DNA from: Deltaproteobacteria bacterium | Lineage (GTDB): Bacteria; Desulfobacterota; Syntrophobacteria; Syntrophobacterales; Syntrophobacteraceae | Length of the DNA stretch: 32,792 nucleotides | Direction of reading: 5' to 3' | Assembly: GCA_021793275.1 (NCBI GenBank) | Contig: JAJYTC010000033.1 | Span: 1-32,792, forward strand | Shown here: piece after piece, positions 1 to 10,055 of the stretch | Layout of the letters: each line of letters begins with the position of its first letter | Position numbering within the stretch: the stretch's first letter is position 1 | The notes under the pieces: model-generated | Databases searched by the model: none | Told to the model about the DNA's origin: nothing | The model's input: the letters and a program-made list of their open reading frames with translations, nothing else | Translations under genes and position numbers: made by a program

Positions 1-1
1 G

Positions 2-1708
2 AAATACCAGGACGATTCCCAGGTGCTCGATCACCTTAAACAGGTCCAGGAGGATGTGCTCGAAAACATCGACGACTTCAAAAAGAAGCCCGAGGCTCAG
101 CAGATGCCCGGCCAGCCTGTAGCGCCCTTTGCAGGCCCCCCCAGGGAGATGAATCTGCGCAAATACGATGTCAACGTGCTCATCGATAACTCTGAGACCA
201 AGGGGGCGCCGGTCATCATTGAATCCAACCCGGCATATCCCAACCTCTTCGGTTCCATAGAGAGGCAGGCGTGGTTCGGGGCGCTGTTCACCGACCATAC
301 AATGATCAAGCCGGGCTCGCTCCATAAGGCCAACGGCGGCTATCTGGTAATGAAGGCCCTCGATCTGCTCAAGTGGTTCATATCCTACGAGGCCCTCAAA
401 AGGGCGCTGCGCGACAAGGAAATCAGGGTCGAGGACCTTGGCGAACTCTATGGGATTTTCAGCACCAGAACGATCCGTCCCGAGCCTATCCCGCTCGATG
501 TCAAAATCGTTCTCACCGGCGACCCGTACATCTACCAGCTGCTCTATAGCTACGACGAGCGCTTCCAGAAGCTGTTCAAGGTCAAAGCCCACATGAGCGA
601 CCAGATGGACAGAAAGCAGGACAAGGTCCTGGAATGCTCGAAGATGATCGCACGCTATTGCAACGAACACAAAATCAGGCATCTGGACAGGACCGGTGTC
701 GCTCGTGTGCTTGAATACAGCGTCGAGCTCACCGAGGACAGGGACAAACTCACCCTCGAGTTTGGAACAATCGCCGATCTGCTCAAGGAAGCCAATTATT
801 TCGCCGGTATCGAGGAGAGCGAGATTGTCGGCAGAAGGCACGTCGATGAGGCGATAAAGAAGCGCAAATATCGCTCCAACCTCATCGAAGAACGCGTCAA
901 GGAAATAATGGAAAGGGACATCATATGGGTCGAGACCGAAGGCGAAAAAGTCGGGCAGGTTAACGGTCTCGCCGTGCTGATGACCGGCGATCACGTCTTT
1001 GGCAAGCCCAACAGGATAACGGCTACCGTCTCGGTTGGACGCGAGGGAATGGTTTCGATCGACCGGGAATCGAAAATGAGCGGCGCTACCCACACCAAGG
1101 GGCTGATGATCCTTAGCAGCCTTTTCCGCGAAAGGTTTGCCCACAATAAGCCCATAGCCTTTTCAGCTTCCGTATGCTTCGAGCAAAGCTATGGAATGAT
1201 CGACGGAGACAGCGCGTCGAGTACCGAATACTACGTGCTTGTCAGCGCTATAAGCGGGACGCCCTTGAAGCAGGGTGTCGCCGTGACCGGCTCGGTCAGC
1301 CAGAAGGGCGAGATCCAGCCCATTGGAGGCGTCAATCACAAGATAAAAGGCTTTTTCGATATCTGCAAAGCCAAGGGACTGACTGGGGATCAGGGCGTCA
1401 TGATTCCGCACAAAAACATTACCAACCTCATGCTCGAACAGGAAGTGGTGGATGCGGTCGCCGAAGGCAAATTCCATATCTGGCCGGTGGCCACGGTGGA
1501 AGAAGGCCTTAAGATCCTCACGGGAGTCGATGCGGGTGTCGTCGGGGTCGACGGGACTTATTCCGAGGGCACCATCTACAGGAAAGTTGACGACAGGTTG
1601 AAGGAGATCTCGGAAATAGTACGCAAATTCGGCAAGGAAAGCGAAGAGGGCGCCGGCGGAAAAAAAGAGGAAAATGAAGGCGGCGGTTGCCCGCACTGCG
1701 GCCATTGA
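2..1708 (+). CDS. Lon-like ATP-dependent protease, 3' part (5' end outside window)
   Basis: The reading frame is open from base 2, so the gene starts before the window; the GTG at 23 is internal. About 568 residues are visible, against roughly 800 for the family of Lon-related proteases with an AAA-like N-terminal part. The C-terminal half is the Lon proteolytic domain. The catalytic serine lies in a GDSAS motif (codon 1211-1213) and the paired lysine in GGVNHK (codon 1340-1342). The upstream part resembles the AAA-type ATPase portion, with segments such as GSLHKANGGYLV and LTGDPYIYQLL. It should act as a soluble cytoplasmic protease degrading damaged or regulatory proteins. The C-terminus is unusual: a charged Lys/Glu/Gly linker ends in CPHCGH, a possible metal-binding or redox CxxC. 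A strong terminator follows, so the gene ends its transcription unit. Confidence 0.9.
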   Translation, partial: KYQDDSQVLDHLKQVQEDVLENIDDFKKKPEAQQMPGQPVAPFAGPPREMNLRKYDVNVLIDNSETKGAPVIIESNPAYPNLFGSIERQAWFGALFTDHTMIKPGSLHKANGGYLVMKALDLLKWFISYEALKRALRDKEIRVEDLGELYGIFSTRTIRPEPIPLDVKIVLTGDPYIYQLLYSYDERFQKLFKVKAHMSDQMDRKQDKVLECSKMIARYCNEHKIRHLDRTGVARVLEYSVELTEDRDKLTLEFGTIADLLKEANYFAGIEESEIVGRRHVDEAIKKRKYRSNLIEERVKEIMERDIIWVETEGEKVGQVNGLAVLMTGDHVFGKPNRITATVSVGREGMVSIDRESKMSGATHTKGLMILSSLFRERFAHNKPIAFSASVCFEQSYGMIDGDSASSTEYYVLVSAISGTPLKQGVAVTGSVSQKGEIQPIGGVNHKIKGFFDICKAKGLTGDQGVMIPHKNITNLMLEQEVVDAVAEGKFHIWPVATVEEGLKILTGVDAGVVGVDGTYSEGTIYRKVDDRLKEISEIVRKFGKESEEGAGGKKEENEGGGCPHCGH

Positions 1709-1761
1709 GGACGCCGCTTTTGGCGGAGCTTTCCAAAACCAGGTTTGAACCGATTTAAAAA

Positions 1762-1787
1762 GGGCGGCTGAGAGCCGCCCTTTTTTT
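1762..1787 (+). terminator. Rho-independent terminator after the Lon-like gene
   Basis: A perfect 8-bp GC-rich stem (GGGCGGCT with AGCCGCCC) encloses a 3-nt loop and is followed directly by seven T. It lies 54 bp after the protease stop codon and separates that gene from the response regulator. Confidence 0.93.
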
Positions 1788-1841
1788 GGCCTCTCATGGC
1801 AAATCCTCATGGGCACCTTATAAGGAGAGCTGACAACCCCG

Positions 1842-3188
1842 GTGAATTTCCCCCAAGCCCTTTCCATCCTGGTCGTAGATGATGAGCCCAATATTCGAAA
1901 GACGCTCGGCATCGTGCTTGAATCCGAAGGCCATTATGTTATCGCGGCAGGCAACCCCAAAGATGCCCTTGCTGAGGCCGGTGAACGCTATTTCGATCTC
2001 GCGCTGGTTGACCTTCGCCTTGGTTCGGAATCGGGGTTGGACCTGATCGGAGACCTTCAGTCGCTGTGCCCGTGGATCAAGTGCATAGTGATCACCGCCT
2101 ATGCTTCGATTGACACGGCGGTCGAAGCGATGCGCAGAGGCGCCTTTGACTACCTGCCTAAGCCTTTCACAAACGATCAGGTTTCCGCTCTCGTCGGCAA
2201 GGTCTTAGAGATCAGGACGCTGGAACAGAAAGTTGCCGCTCTTCAGGAAAGATTGAAAGAGCTTGTCCCCGAGGCGATTATCGAAAGCAGGAGCCCAGCC
2301 ATGCAGCGGGCCCTGGCCATGGCGCGCCAAGTTGCCGACAGCGAAGCCACCATCCTCATTTGTGGTGAAAGCGGGACCGGAAAAACCATCCTTGCCCGCG
2401 CGCTCCACTCCTGGAGCAGCAGGTCGGCAAAGCCGTTTGGCGAAATATCTTGTCCGTCGCTTTCTTCCGAACTGCTCGAAAGCGAACTTTTCGGCCATGC
2501 CAAAGGGGCCTATACCGGGGCGTTGCGCGATTATCCCGGACGCATCGCCGCCTGCGAGGGCGGTACCCTCTTTCTGGATGAAATCGGTGACCTGCCGTTG
2601 CCGATCCAGGCCAAGCTGCTTCGGGTCCTCCAGGAAAAGGCCTACGAACGCGTTGGCGAACTGAAAACCCGCAAAGCCGATGTAAGGATCATAACGGCTA
2701 CCAATATCGACCTCGAATCTGCGATCGGAGCGGGAAGGTTTCGTGAGGACCTTTTCTACAGGCTGGATGTGGTCACGATCGTGCTGCCCCCCCTTAGAGA
2801 GCGCCGCGAGGATATTGTCGCGCTGGCCGAGTCTCTTCTCGCTTTTTTCGCACGACAAAACAACAGGCGGATTCTGGGATTTTCGAAAGATGCTCGCGAA
2901 ATTCTCGAAAACTACGAATGGCCGGGCAATGTGAGGGAACTGCGTAATGCCGTCGAACGCTCGGTGCTGTTGTGCAAGGAATCGCTGGTCGGCATTCATC
3001 ATTTGCCCGTCAAGCTCAAGTCCGTCAATCGCGGGCCGGAAGCCGGAGACTTCGTTACGATGGAAGAGCTGGAGAGGACCCACATCAGACGGGTGTTGGC
3101 ATCGAGCAGATCAATCGAGGAGGCCTGCCGCATTCTGGGGATGGATTCGGTCACTCTTTGGCGCAAGCGTAAAAGATATGGACTCTAG
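1842..3188 (+). CDS. AlgB-like sigma-54-dependent response regulator (NtrC family)
   Basis: This 448-residue protein starts at GTG 1842, with a Shine-Dalgarno-like AAGGAG at 1822-1827. Residues about 7-125 are a receiver domain with acidic residues D13/D14, phosphoacceptor D57 and a late lysine in LPKPF. Residues about 150-390 are a sigma-54 AAA+ domain with Walker A GESGTGKT, the sigma-54 contact loop GAYTGA and Walker B GGTLFLDE. The last 40 residues form a Fis-type helix-turn-helix. The receiver wording (LRLG...GLDLI, PWIK..VITAYASIDTAVEAM) resembles Pseudomonas AlgB more than NtrC. It should hydrolyse ATP to open sigma-54 promoters when phosphorylated, probably by the kinase encoded next. 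The intergenic region downstream carries sites such a protein could bind. The partner and targets are inferred. Confidence 0.93.
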   Translation: MNFPQALSILVVDDEPNIRKTLGIVLESEGHYVIAAGNPKDALAEAGERYFDLALVDLRLGSESGLDLIGDLQSLCPWIKCIVITAYASIDTAVEAMRRGAFDYLPKPFTNDQVSALVGKVLEIRTLEQKVAALQERLKELVPEAIIESRSPAMQRALAMARQVADSEATILICGESGTGKTILARALHSWSSRSAKPFGEISCPSLSSELLESELFGHAKGAYTGALRDYPGRIAACEGGTLFLDEIGDLPLPIQAKLLRVLQEKAYERVGELKTRKADVRIITATNIDLESAIGAGRFREDLFYRLDVVTIVLPPLRERREDIVALAESLLAFFARQNNRRILGFSKDAREILENYEWPGNVRELRNAVERSVLLCKESLVGIHHLPVKLKSVNRGPEAGDFVTMEELERTHIRRVLASSRSIEEACRILGMDSVTLWRKRKRYGL

Positions 3189-3224
3189 TCTCGCGTCTCG
3201 AAAACGACGTGAGGGTGCTTAATA

Positions 3225-3250
3225 CGTCCTATCCGTCCTATCCGTCCTAT
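3225..3250. repeat. 9-bp tandem repeat, three copies (CGTCCTATC)
   Basis: The unit CGTCCTATC occurs three times in a row, with only the last base of the third copy changed. It lies in the gap between the response regulator and the kinase. The core GTCCTAT recurs with the same 9-nt period inside the MepA/LysM gene near 22.05 kb. Confidence 0.9.
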
Positions 3251-3276
3251 ATTATTATTATGAGTGTCGCGGAACA

Positions 3277-3320
3277 TTTCATTTTGAAACTCTGAGGATT
3301 CTCTATCTTTCATTTTGAAA
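3277..3320. promoter_or_regulatory. Two identical 13-bp operator-like sites (candidate enhancer)
   Basis: TTTCATTTTGAAA occurs at 3277-3289 and again at 3308-3320, exactly 31 bp apart (about three helical turns). Each site has inverted TTTCA/TGAAA arms. They lie about 100-145 bp upstream of the expected start of transcription from the -24/-12 element at 3395. Tandem dyad sites at that distance are the usual enhancer layout for NtrC-family activators, so the adjacent AlgB-like regulator is the natural candidate. The binding protein is an inference. Confidence 0.6.
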
Positions 3321-3394
3321 TCCCATATGCGCCCCCGCTCCGGCTGTCATCAACCAATACATTGAAATTCCCGGACTTTGCCTTACTATGCTCT

Positions 3395-3410
3395 TGGTAT
3401 ATGATTTGCC
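3395..3410 (+). promoter_or_regulatory. Candidate sigma-54 (-24/-12) promoter of the sensor kinase
   Basis: TGGTATATGATTTGCC fits the sigma-54 consensus TGGCACRNNNNTTGCW. The invariant GG (3396-3397) and GC (3408-3409) are exactly 10 bp apart, and the TTGC block is intact. The predicted start of transcription is near 3421, just before the kinase start codon at 3439. A sigma-70 reading (TTGCCT at 3378, 16 bp, TATGAT at 3400) overlaps it and cannot be excluded. Confidence 0.6.
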
Positions 3411-3438
3411 ATAGAGAGCCTGATGAAGGACATACGGA

Positions 3439-5277
3439 ATGAGACTGAGAACTAAACTTGTCATGGCTTCCTGTGGCCCGCTTCTGATGCTTCTGGTGGT
3501 CGGCATTATCACCGTCAGGACCGTCGGGAAATCGAGCAGGCAGCTCCATGCGCTTTTCCTCAAGGGTCGCCACAGCGTGGCCGCCTGCATGAACATGAAG
3601 CAGGCGATTGAGCAAATCCAGCGAAGCGCTCAGGCTTATGTTTGGGCGGACAATGTTGCGATGTCCGATATAAACTCGGCCGTTGTCAAGTTCTCCAACA
3701 ATCTCGAACGTGAGCGGAGCAATGCCTCTTTCCCGGGCGAGCCTGAGCTTGTCCGACGACTGGCGCAATCGTGGGAAGCCTTAAGAAAAGAGCTCGAAAG
3801 CTTTCAGAAGTTGTCCGGTACAACCGCTCGCCGGGATTTCTATGTGACCCGGTTGTTGCCGCGATCGAGCGCTATTCTCGATCTGGCGCAGCAGATCATC
3901 GAAATAAACTTGAACAATATGGTCTACAGCGATAGTCAGTTCCGCCAGCAGGTCGCGGCGATCAATCGCGAAGTCATGGTCCTCATCGTGGCGGGAATCG
4001 TCCTGGGGTTGATATTCATCATAATTACGGGACCCTCCATAGTCAGGCCCATATCCAATCTAACCCGCTCGGTGAAGGAAATTCAGCAGGGAAACCTGGA
4101 TCTTGTGGTAAAGGCCGGATCGGGGGATGAAATCGGCCAGCTTGCCTCCGCTTTTAACGATATGACTTCCACACTCCGCGAGTTCAGGCGGACGAGTCGC
4201 GCCCGGCTCATCCGATCTCAAAAAGGCACCCTCTCGGCCCTGAACTCCCTTCCCGACGCTGTTATCATCTGCAATCCCACGGGCCATATCGAGATTTCAA
4301 ACGAATTTGCCCAAAGCCTGTTTAATCTCAAAACGGGAACAACCATTGAGTCGGTCGAAAACGAAAAGATCCGCGAACTCTTTGAGCGCGTGCTTGTCGA
4401 ACGCCGTCCCGTTCTACTGAAAACATACGACTCGGCTATCCAAATTTTTAAAGACGGTGAGGAACATTTCTTCCTTCCCGAGGCTGTCCCCATACTCGAT
4501 GAAGAAAGACGGCTTATCGGGGTCACCCTCATCCTCTCCGACGTCACCCGGCTAAGACGGATCGATGAACTCAAAAGCGGCCTGATATCGACTGTTTCGC
4601 ATGAACTCAAGACTCCTCTGACCTCCATCAGGCTTGCAACCCATGTGCTTCTTACCGAAAAGCTCGGGCCGCTAAGCCCGAAGCAGGCCGAACTGGTCGT
4701 GGCCGCCCGGGATGACAGCGACCGGCTCTACCATATAATCGAGAACCTGCTCGATATCCACAAACTGGAGTCCGGGGCGTCGCGAATCGAAATTGTCCCC
4801 ATGAGTCCCGAGCAGTTTCTGCTGAGTGTTATCGAGGAAATGAGGCCCGCTTATGCGGACAGAGGAGTTTCGCTCGTCCTCGACCTTCCGGGCGATATCC
4901 CCGAAGTCCTCGCCGACAAGCTGAGAATGGAGATCGTTTTTTCCAACCTCCTCAGCAACGGGCTCAAATTTACCTCGCCGGGCGGACAGGTGAGAGTTTC
5001 CGTCGCAATCGACAAGGAGCTTGTCCTTTTCACCGTCGAGGATACCGGCTTGGGAATATCTGAAGAGTACCTTCCGCACATCTTCGAAAAATTTTTCCGG
5101 GTGCCGGGACAGGGCAGGGAGAGCACCACCGGATTGGGCCTCGCGATAGTCAAAGAAATAATCGAGACCCACGGCAGCAGGATCGAGGTGAGCAGCAAGC
5201 CGGGGGAAGGCACCAGGTTTTCATTCACTCTTAAACCGGCCGATGGCGCTTCGCACCATTTATCGGTTGCAAGCTAG
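3439..5277 (+). CDS. KinB-like membrane sensor histidine kinase
   Basis: The product has 612 residues and starts at ATG 3439 after a GAAGGA ribosome-binding site. Two transmembrane segments (about 7-28 and 177-200) bracket a roughly 145-residue, probably periplasmic, helical sensor region. A HAMP domain follows (about 200-250), then a PAS domain (about 270-370). The HisKA domain has the phosphorylated histidine H388 in SHELKTPL. The ATPase domain has N-box NLLSNGLKF, G1 DTGLGIS and G2 TGLGLAI. Architecture and pairing with the upstream AlgB-like regulator resemble Pseudomonas KinB. The kinase is followed after 110 bp by the kdp genes, which suggests a link to potassium or osmotic sensing. The ligand is unknown. 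Confidence 0.93.
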   Translation: MRLRTKLVMASCGPLLMLLVVGIITVRTVGKSSRQLHALFLKGRHSVAACMNMKQAIEQIQRSAQAYVWADNVAMSDINSAVVKFSNNLERERSNASFPGEPELVRRLAQSWEALRKELESFQKLSGTTARRDFYVTRLLPRSSAILDLAQQIIEINLNNMVYSDSQFRQQVAAINREVMVLIVAGIVLGLIFIIITGPSIVRPISNLTRSVKEIQQGNLDLVVKAGSGDEIGQLASAFNDMTSTLREFRRTSRARLIRSQKGTLSALNSLPDAVIICNPTGHIEISNEFAQSLFNLKTGTTIESVENEKIRELFERVLVERRPVLLKTYDSAIQIFKDGEEHFFLPEAVPILDEERRLIGVTLILSDVTRLRRIDELKSGLISTVSHELKTPLTSIRLATHVLLTEKLGPLSPKQAELVVAARDDSDRLYHIIENLLDIHKLESGASRIEIVPMSPEQFLLSVIEEMRPAYADRGVSLVLDLPGDIPEVLADKLRMEIVFSNLLSNGLKFTSPGGQVRVSVAIDKELVLFTVEDTGLGISEEYLPHIFEKFFRVPGQGRESTTGLGLAIVKEIIETHGSRIEVSSKPGEGTRFSFTLKPADGASHHLSVAS

Positions 5278-5312
5278 CCGGAAGGGCATGTCGGAAAAGA
5301 GTGGTATTTTGT

Positions 5313-5336
5313 AGCGCAGCCCTTCGGGGCCGCGCT
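5313..5336. other. Stem-loop with a C(UUCG)G tetraloop between kinase and kdp genes
   Basis: AGCGC-A-GCCC, loop TTCG, GGGC-C-GCGCT gives nine base pairs with one A/C mismatch and a very stable UUCG tetraloop. No T-run follows, so it is not a standard terminator. It could stabilise the kdp mRNA, act as a processing site, or attenuate read-through from the kinase gene. Confidence 0.6.
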
Positions 5337-5387
5337 CCGGCCACCCTGTGCTCCGAATCCGACAAACCTGCGGCGAGGAGGATCATT

Positions 5388-5480
5388 GTGTTTACGGACG
5401 CATTATACGTTGGCATTTTTATCGGGTTTTTCATTCTTTCCGGATTGTACGTGCTTTTTTTGGAGACTGAGAGAAGATGA
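5388..5480 (+). CDS. 30-residue membrane micro-protein at the head of the kdp operon
   Basis: A GTG at 5388 sits 6 bp after a perfect AGGAGG (5376-5381) and opens a 30-codon frame ending TGA 5478-5480. The product starts MFTDALYVGIF and ends LFLETERR. It is essentially one transmembrane helix with a charged C-terminal end. Its stop overlaps the kdpF start codon in an ATGA, which indicates translational coupling. Short single-helix ORFs directly upstream of kdpF occur in other bacteria to my knowledge, but I cannot name a family for this one. A role in assembly or stability of the Kdp complex is inference. The strong ribosome-binding site and coupling make it more likely real than chance. Confidence 0.68.
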   Translation: MFTDALYVGIFIGFFILSGLYVLFLETERR

Positions 5481-5563
5481 TCGCAGACATAATCGTAGGG
5501 ATCATAGTAGTCGCCCTGATCGTTTATCTTTTCTGGGTGCTCATACGACCTGAAGACTTTTAA
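5477..5563 (+). CDS. kdpF: KdpF, small stabilising subunit of the K+-transporting ATPase
   Basis: The product has 28 residues with a single hydrophobic helix and ends RPEDF, the usual kind of KdpF ending. It overlaps the preceding micro-ORF (ATGA at 5477-5480) and stops 11 bp before kdpA, whose ribosome-binding site AAGGAGG overlaps the kdpF stop. KdpF is a peripheral lipid-like stabiliser of the KdpABC complex in the inner membrane. The length matches the E. coli protein (29 residues). Confidence 0.85.
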   Translation: MIADIIVGIIVVALIVYLFWVLIRPEDF

Positions 5564-5574
5564 GGAGGATTTGA

Positions 5575-7350
5575 ATGCATGCCATGGGCTGGATTCAACT
5601 GGCAGTATTCACTGTCGTTCTGTTGGCTGTCACCAAGCCGCTCGGACTCTACCTCGTGCGGGTGCTCGACCCCGAGGGGCGAACATATCTCGAACCGGTT
5701 TTAAAGCCGGTGGAAAGGCTCGTCTATACCTGCATTGGCGCTGAAAGGACCAGGGAGCAGGACTGGAAAGGCTATGCCGCTTCAGTCATCGTGTTCAGTC
5801 TGATAGGGGCGCTTTTCACCTATGCCCTCCTCAGGCTGCAGCAATTCCTGCCCCTCAATCCTCAGCACTTCGGCGCCGTTTCGCCCGATCTTTCCTTCAA
5901 CACGGCTTCGAGCTTCACCACCAATACCAACTGGCAAAACTACGGCGGCGAAACCACCATGTCCTATTTGTCGCAGATGGTGGCCCTCGCTTCGCATAAT
6001 TTCTTTTCGGCCGCCATCGGCATTTCGGTTGCCGCCGCGCTCGTGCGCGGAATAGCAAGGCAGAAAACAAAGCTTCTGGGAAATTTCTGGGTCGATCTCA
6101 CCCGGGTTTGCCTCTACCTGTTGCTGCCGATCTGCCTGGTTTACGCTGTTTTCCTGGTTTCACAGGGCGCTATCCAGAATTTTAAGCCTTATGCGACGGC
6201 CCACGTTGTGGATCCTTATTCCGTGCAGATCCCGGAGAAAACCGCGGGAAAAACCGCCATGGTGAAAAAAGAAATAGCGACTCAGTCGATCGCCATGGGT
6301 CCGGTCGCCTCGCAGGAAGCGATTAAGGATTTGGGCACCAACGGAGGCGGGTTCATGAATGCCAATTCCGCGCACCCCTATGAAAACCCCACACCCCTGT
6401 CCAACTTTATCGAAATGCTTTCGATAGTTGCGATCGGAAGCGGCCTTACTTACTACCTTGGCCGCATGGTGGGAAACCAGAAGCACGGCTGGTCGCTCTG
6501 GTCCGCCATGTTCATATTGTTTCTTGCCGGCGTAATGATCTGCTGGTGGTCCGAATCCCGTGGCAATCCGCGCCTGACCGCCCTTGGCGTGTCCTCGCAC
6601 CAGGGCAATATGGAGGGCAAGGAGGCCCGCTTCGGAGTCTTCAATTCCGCCCTCTTTGCGACGGTTACAACCGATACCTCCTGCGGCGCGGTTAACTCGA
6701 TGTTCGATTCCTATCTGCCGATCGGTGGTTTGGTGCCGCTCTTTAACATGCACATGGGATGCAATGTCTTTGGCGGTGTAGGGTCCGGTCTTTACGGCAT
6801 GCTCATCTTTGTCGTGCTTGCCATCTTTCTCGCGGGTCTTATGATCGGGCGAACGCCGGAGTATCTGGGCAAAAAACTCGAATCATATGATGTGAAGGTC
6901 TCGGTGCTGGCTATTCTCATTCCTTCAGCGCTCGCTCTCGGATTTACGGCCCTTGCATGTGTGACCAAATGGGGGCTGGCGGGGCGCGGTAACTTCGGCC
7001 CGCACGGCTTTAGCGAAATCCTCTACGCCTTTACCTCGTGCATCAATAACAACGGCAGTGCTTTCGCCGGGCTGAACGGAAACACTCCGCCCTATAACAC
7101 CACCCTTGGCCTGACAATGCTTGTCGGTCGTTACTTTGTGATGGTCCCGGTATTGGCGCTCGCAGGAAACCTTGCCCAAAAGAAGGCTGTCCCGGTGAGC
7201 AGCGGAAGCATGCCTGTCTCGGGTGTAACCTTTACCCTGCTGATTATCGGCACCCTGGTCATTATCGGGGCGCTTACCTTCTTTCCCGCAGTGAGCCTCG
7301 GCCCGATTGTGGAACACTTCCTGATGGTGAATTCGACCAAGCTTTTTTGA
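5575..7350 (+). CDS. kdpA: KdpA, potassium-translocating subunit of the Kdp ATPase
   Basis: The product has 591 residues (E. coli KdpA 557) and starts at ATG 5575, 6 bp after AAGGAGG. It is highly hydrophobic, with about ten membrane helices, and belongs to the superfamily of K+ transporters with four pseudo-repeated pore loops. The four selectivity-filter regions are recognisable: SFTTNTNWQNYGGE, KDLGTNGGGFMNANSAHP, TDTSCGAVNSM and NNNGSAFAGL. It binds K+ from the periplasm with high affinity and passes it towards KdpB. It is the first large gene of a tight kdpFABCD operon, with 12 bp to kdpB. Confidence 0.98.
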   Translation: MHAMGWIQLAVFTVVLLAVTKPLGLYLVRVLDPEGRTYLEPVLKPVERLVYTCIGAERTREQDWKGYAASVIVFSLIGALFTYALLRLQQFLPLNPQHFGAVSPDLSFNTASSFTTNTNWQNYGGETTMSYLSQMVALASHNFFSAAIGISVAAALVRGIARQKTKLLGNFWVDLTRVCLYLLLPICLVYAVFLVSQGAIQNFKPYATAHVVDPYSVQIPEKTAGKTAMVKKEIATQSIAMGPVASQEAIKDLGTNGGGFMNANSAHPYENPTPLSNFIEMLSIVAIGSGLTYYLGRMVGNQKHGWSLWSAMFILFLAGVMICWWSESRGNPRLTALGVSSHQGNMEGKEARFGVFNSALFATVTTDTSCGAVNSMFDSYLPIGGLVPLFNMHMGCNVFGGVGSGLYGMLIFVVLAIFLAGLMIGRTPEYLGKKLESYDVKVSVLAILIPSALALGFTALACVTKWGLAGRGNFGPHGFSEILYAFTSCINNNGSAFAGLNGNTPPYNTTLGLTMLVGRYFVMVPVLALAGNLAQKKAVPVSSGSMPVSGVTFTLLIIGTLVIIGALTFFPAVSLGPIVEHFLMVNSTKLF

Positions 7351-7362
7351 GGGGTAGACGAG

Positions 7363-9387
<2,025 letters not shown>

Positions 9388-9398
9388 GAGGACGAATT

Positions 9399-10055
9399 AT
9401 GAACATAAAATCGTTGATTCAGGAAATGAGGGCCTCGGTCGCCGTGATATTCATCCTGGGACTGGTGCTGTGCGGGGCCTATCCGCTCGTCGTGTGGGGA
9501 ATTGGACAGATCGCGTTCCATAACCGGGCGAACGGCTCGCTTATCGAGGTGAACGGAAAAGTAGTGGGCAGCAGCCTCCTGGCGCAGAATTTTACCGGCA
9601 AGCAGTACTTTCACCCGCGTCCTTCGGCTGCCGGCACTTACGGCTATGACGCCGCCGATTCCGGCGGAAGCAACCTGGGACCGCTTTCAAAAGAACTCTA
9701 TGACGAGGTGAAGGCGCGGGTTAAGGCTTATAGGGCCGAAAACAACCTTGCGCCGTCCGTAAAGGTCCCCGCGGATGCGGTCACCGCCTCGGCAAGCGGT
9801 CTCGATCCGAACATCTCCGTGAGAAATGCCGAGCTGCAGGCGCCCAGGGTGGCGCAGGCAAGGGGAATGCCGGTAGCTGAGCTCCGAAACTACATCAGCA
9901 AATTTACGACAGGCCGACAACTGGGTTTTTTAGGTGAGCCTCGGGTCAATGTTTTAAGGCTCAACCTGGCACTCGACCAAAGCAATAAACAAAAAACCGG
10001 AAATTCAATCGGCACTGAAGCGGGAGGTCCCAATGGCCGAAGACAAGGCCCTTAG
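9399..10055 (+). CDS. kdpC: KdpC, K+-transporting ATPase subunit C
   Basis: The product has 218 residues, longer than the usual 190 or so. A single N-terminal membrane anchor (about 12-38) is followed by the periplasmic KdpC domain with the conserved regions GSxLxAQNFT, YFHPRPSAA, ASGLDPNIS and VNVLRLNLALD. KdpC stabilises the complex and raises K+/ATP affinity. The normal family end falls at the LNLALD segment. A further 24 or so polar residues follow, and the last codons overlap the kdpD start by 23 bp, so this tail may be partly a by-product of the overlapping kdpD ribosome-binding and start region. An AGGAGG sits 7 bp before the ATG. Confidence 0.97.
   Translation: MNIKSLIQEMRASVAVIFILGLVLCGAYPLVVWGIGQIAFHNRANGSLIEVNGKVVGSSLLAQNFTGKQYFHPRPSAAGTYGYDAADSGGSNLGPLSKELYDEVKARVKAYRAENNLAPSVKVPADAVTASASGLDPNISVRNAELQAPRVAQARGMPVAELRNYISKFTTGRQLGFLGEPRVNVLRLNLALDQSNKQKTGNSIGTEAGGPNGRRQGP

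Noticed and set aside
3378-3405. Sigma-70 promoter TTGCCT-N16-TATGAT before the kinase
   Set aside because: Possible, but the overlapping -24/-12 element explains the paired upstream sites and the neighbouring sigma-54 activator better; kept only as an alternative.
5278-5387. Potassium or cyclic di-AMP riboswitch in front of kdp
   Set aside because: The gap is 110 bp and lacks the conserved aptamer segments; only a UUCG stem-loop is visible.
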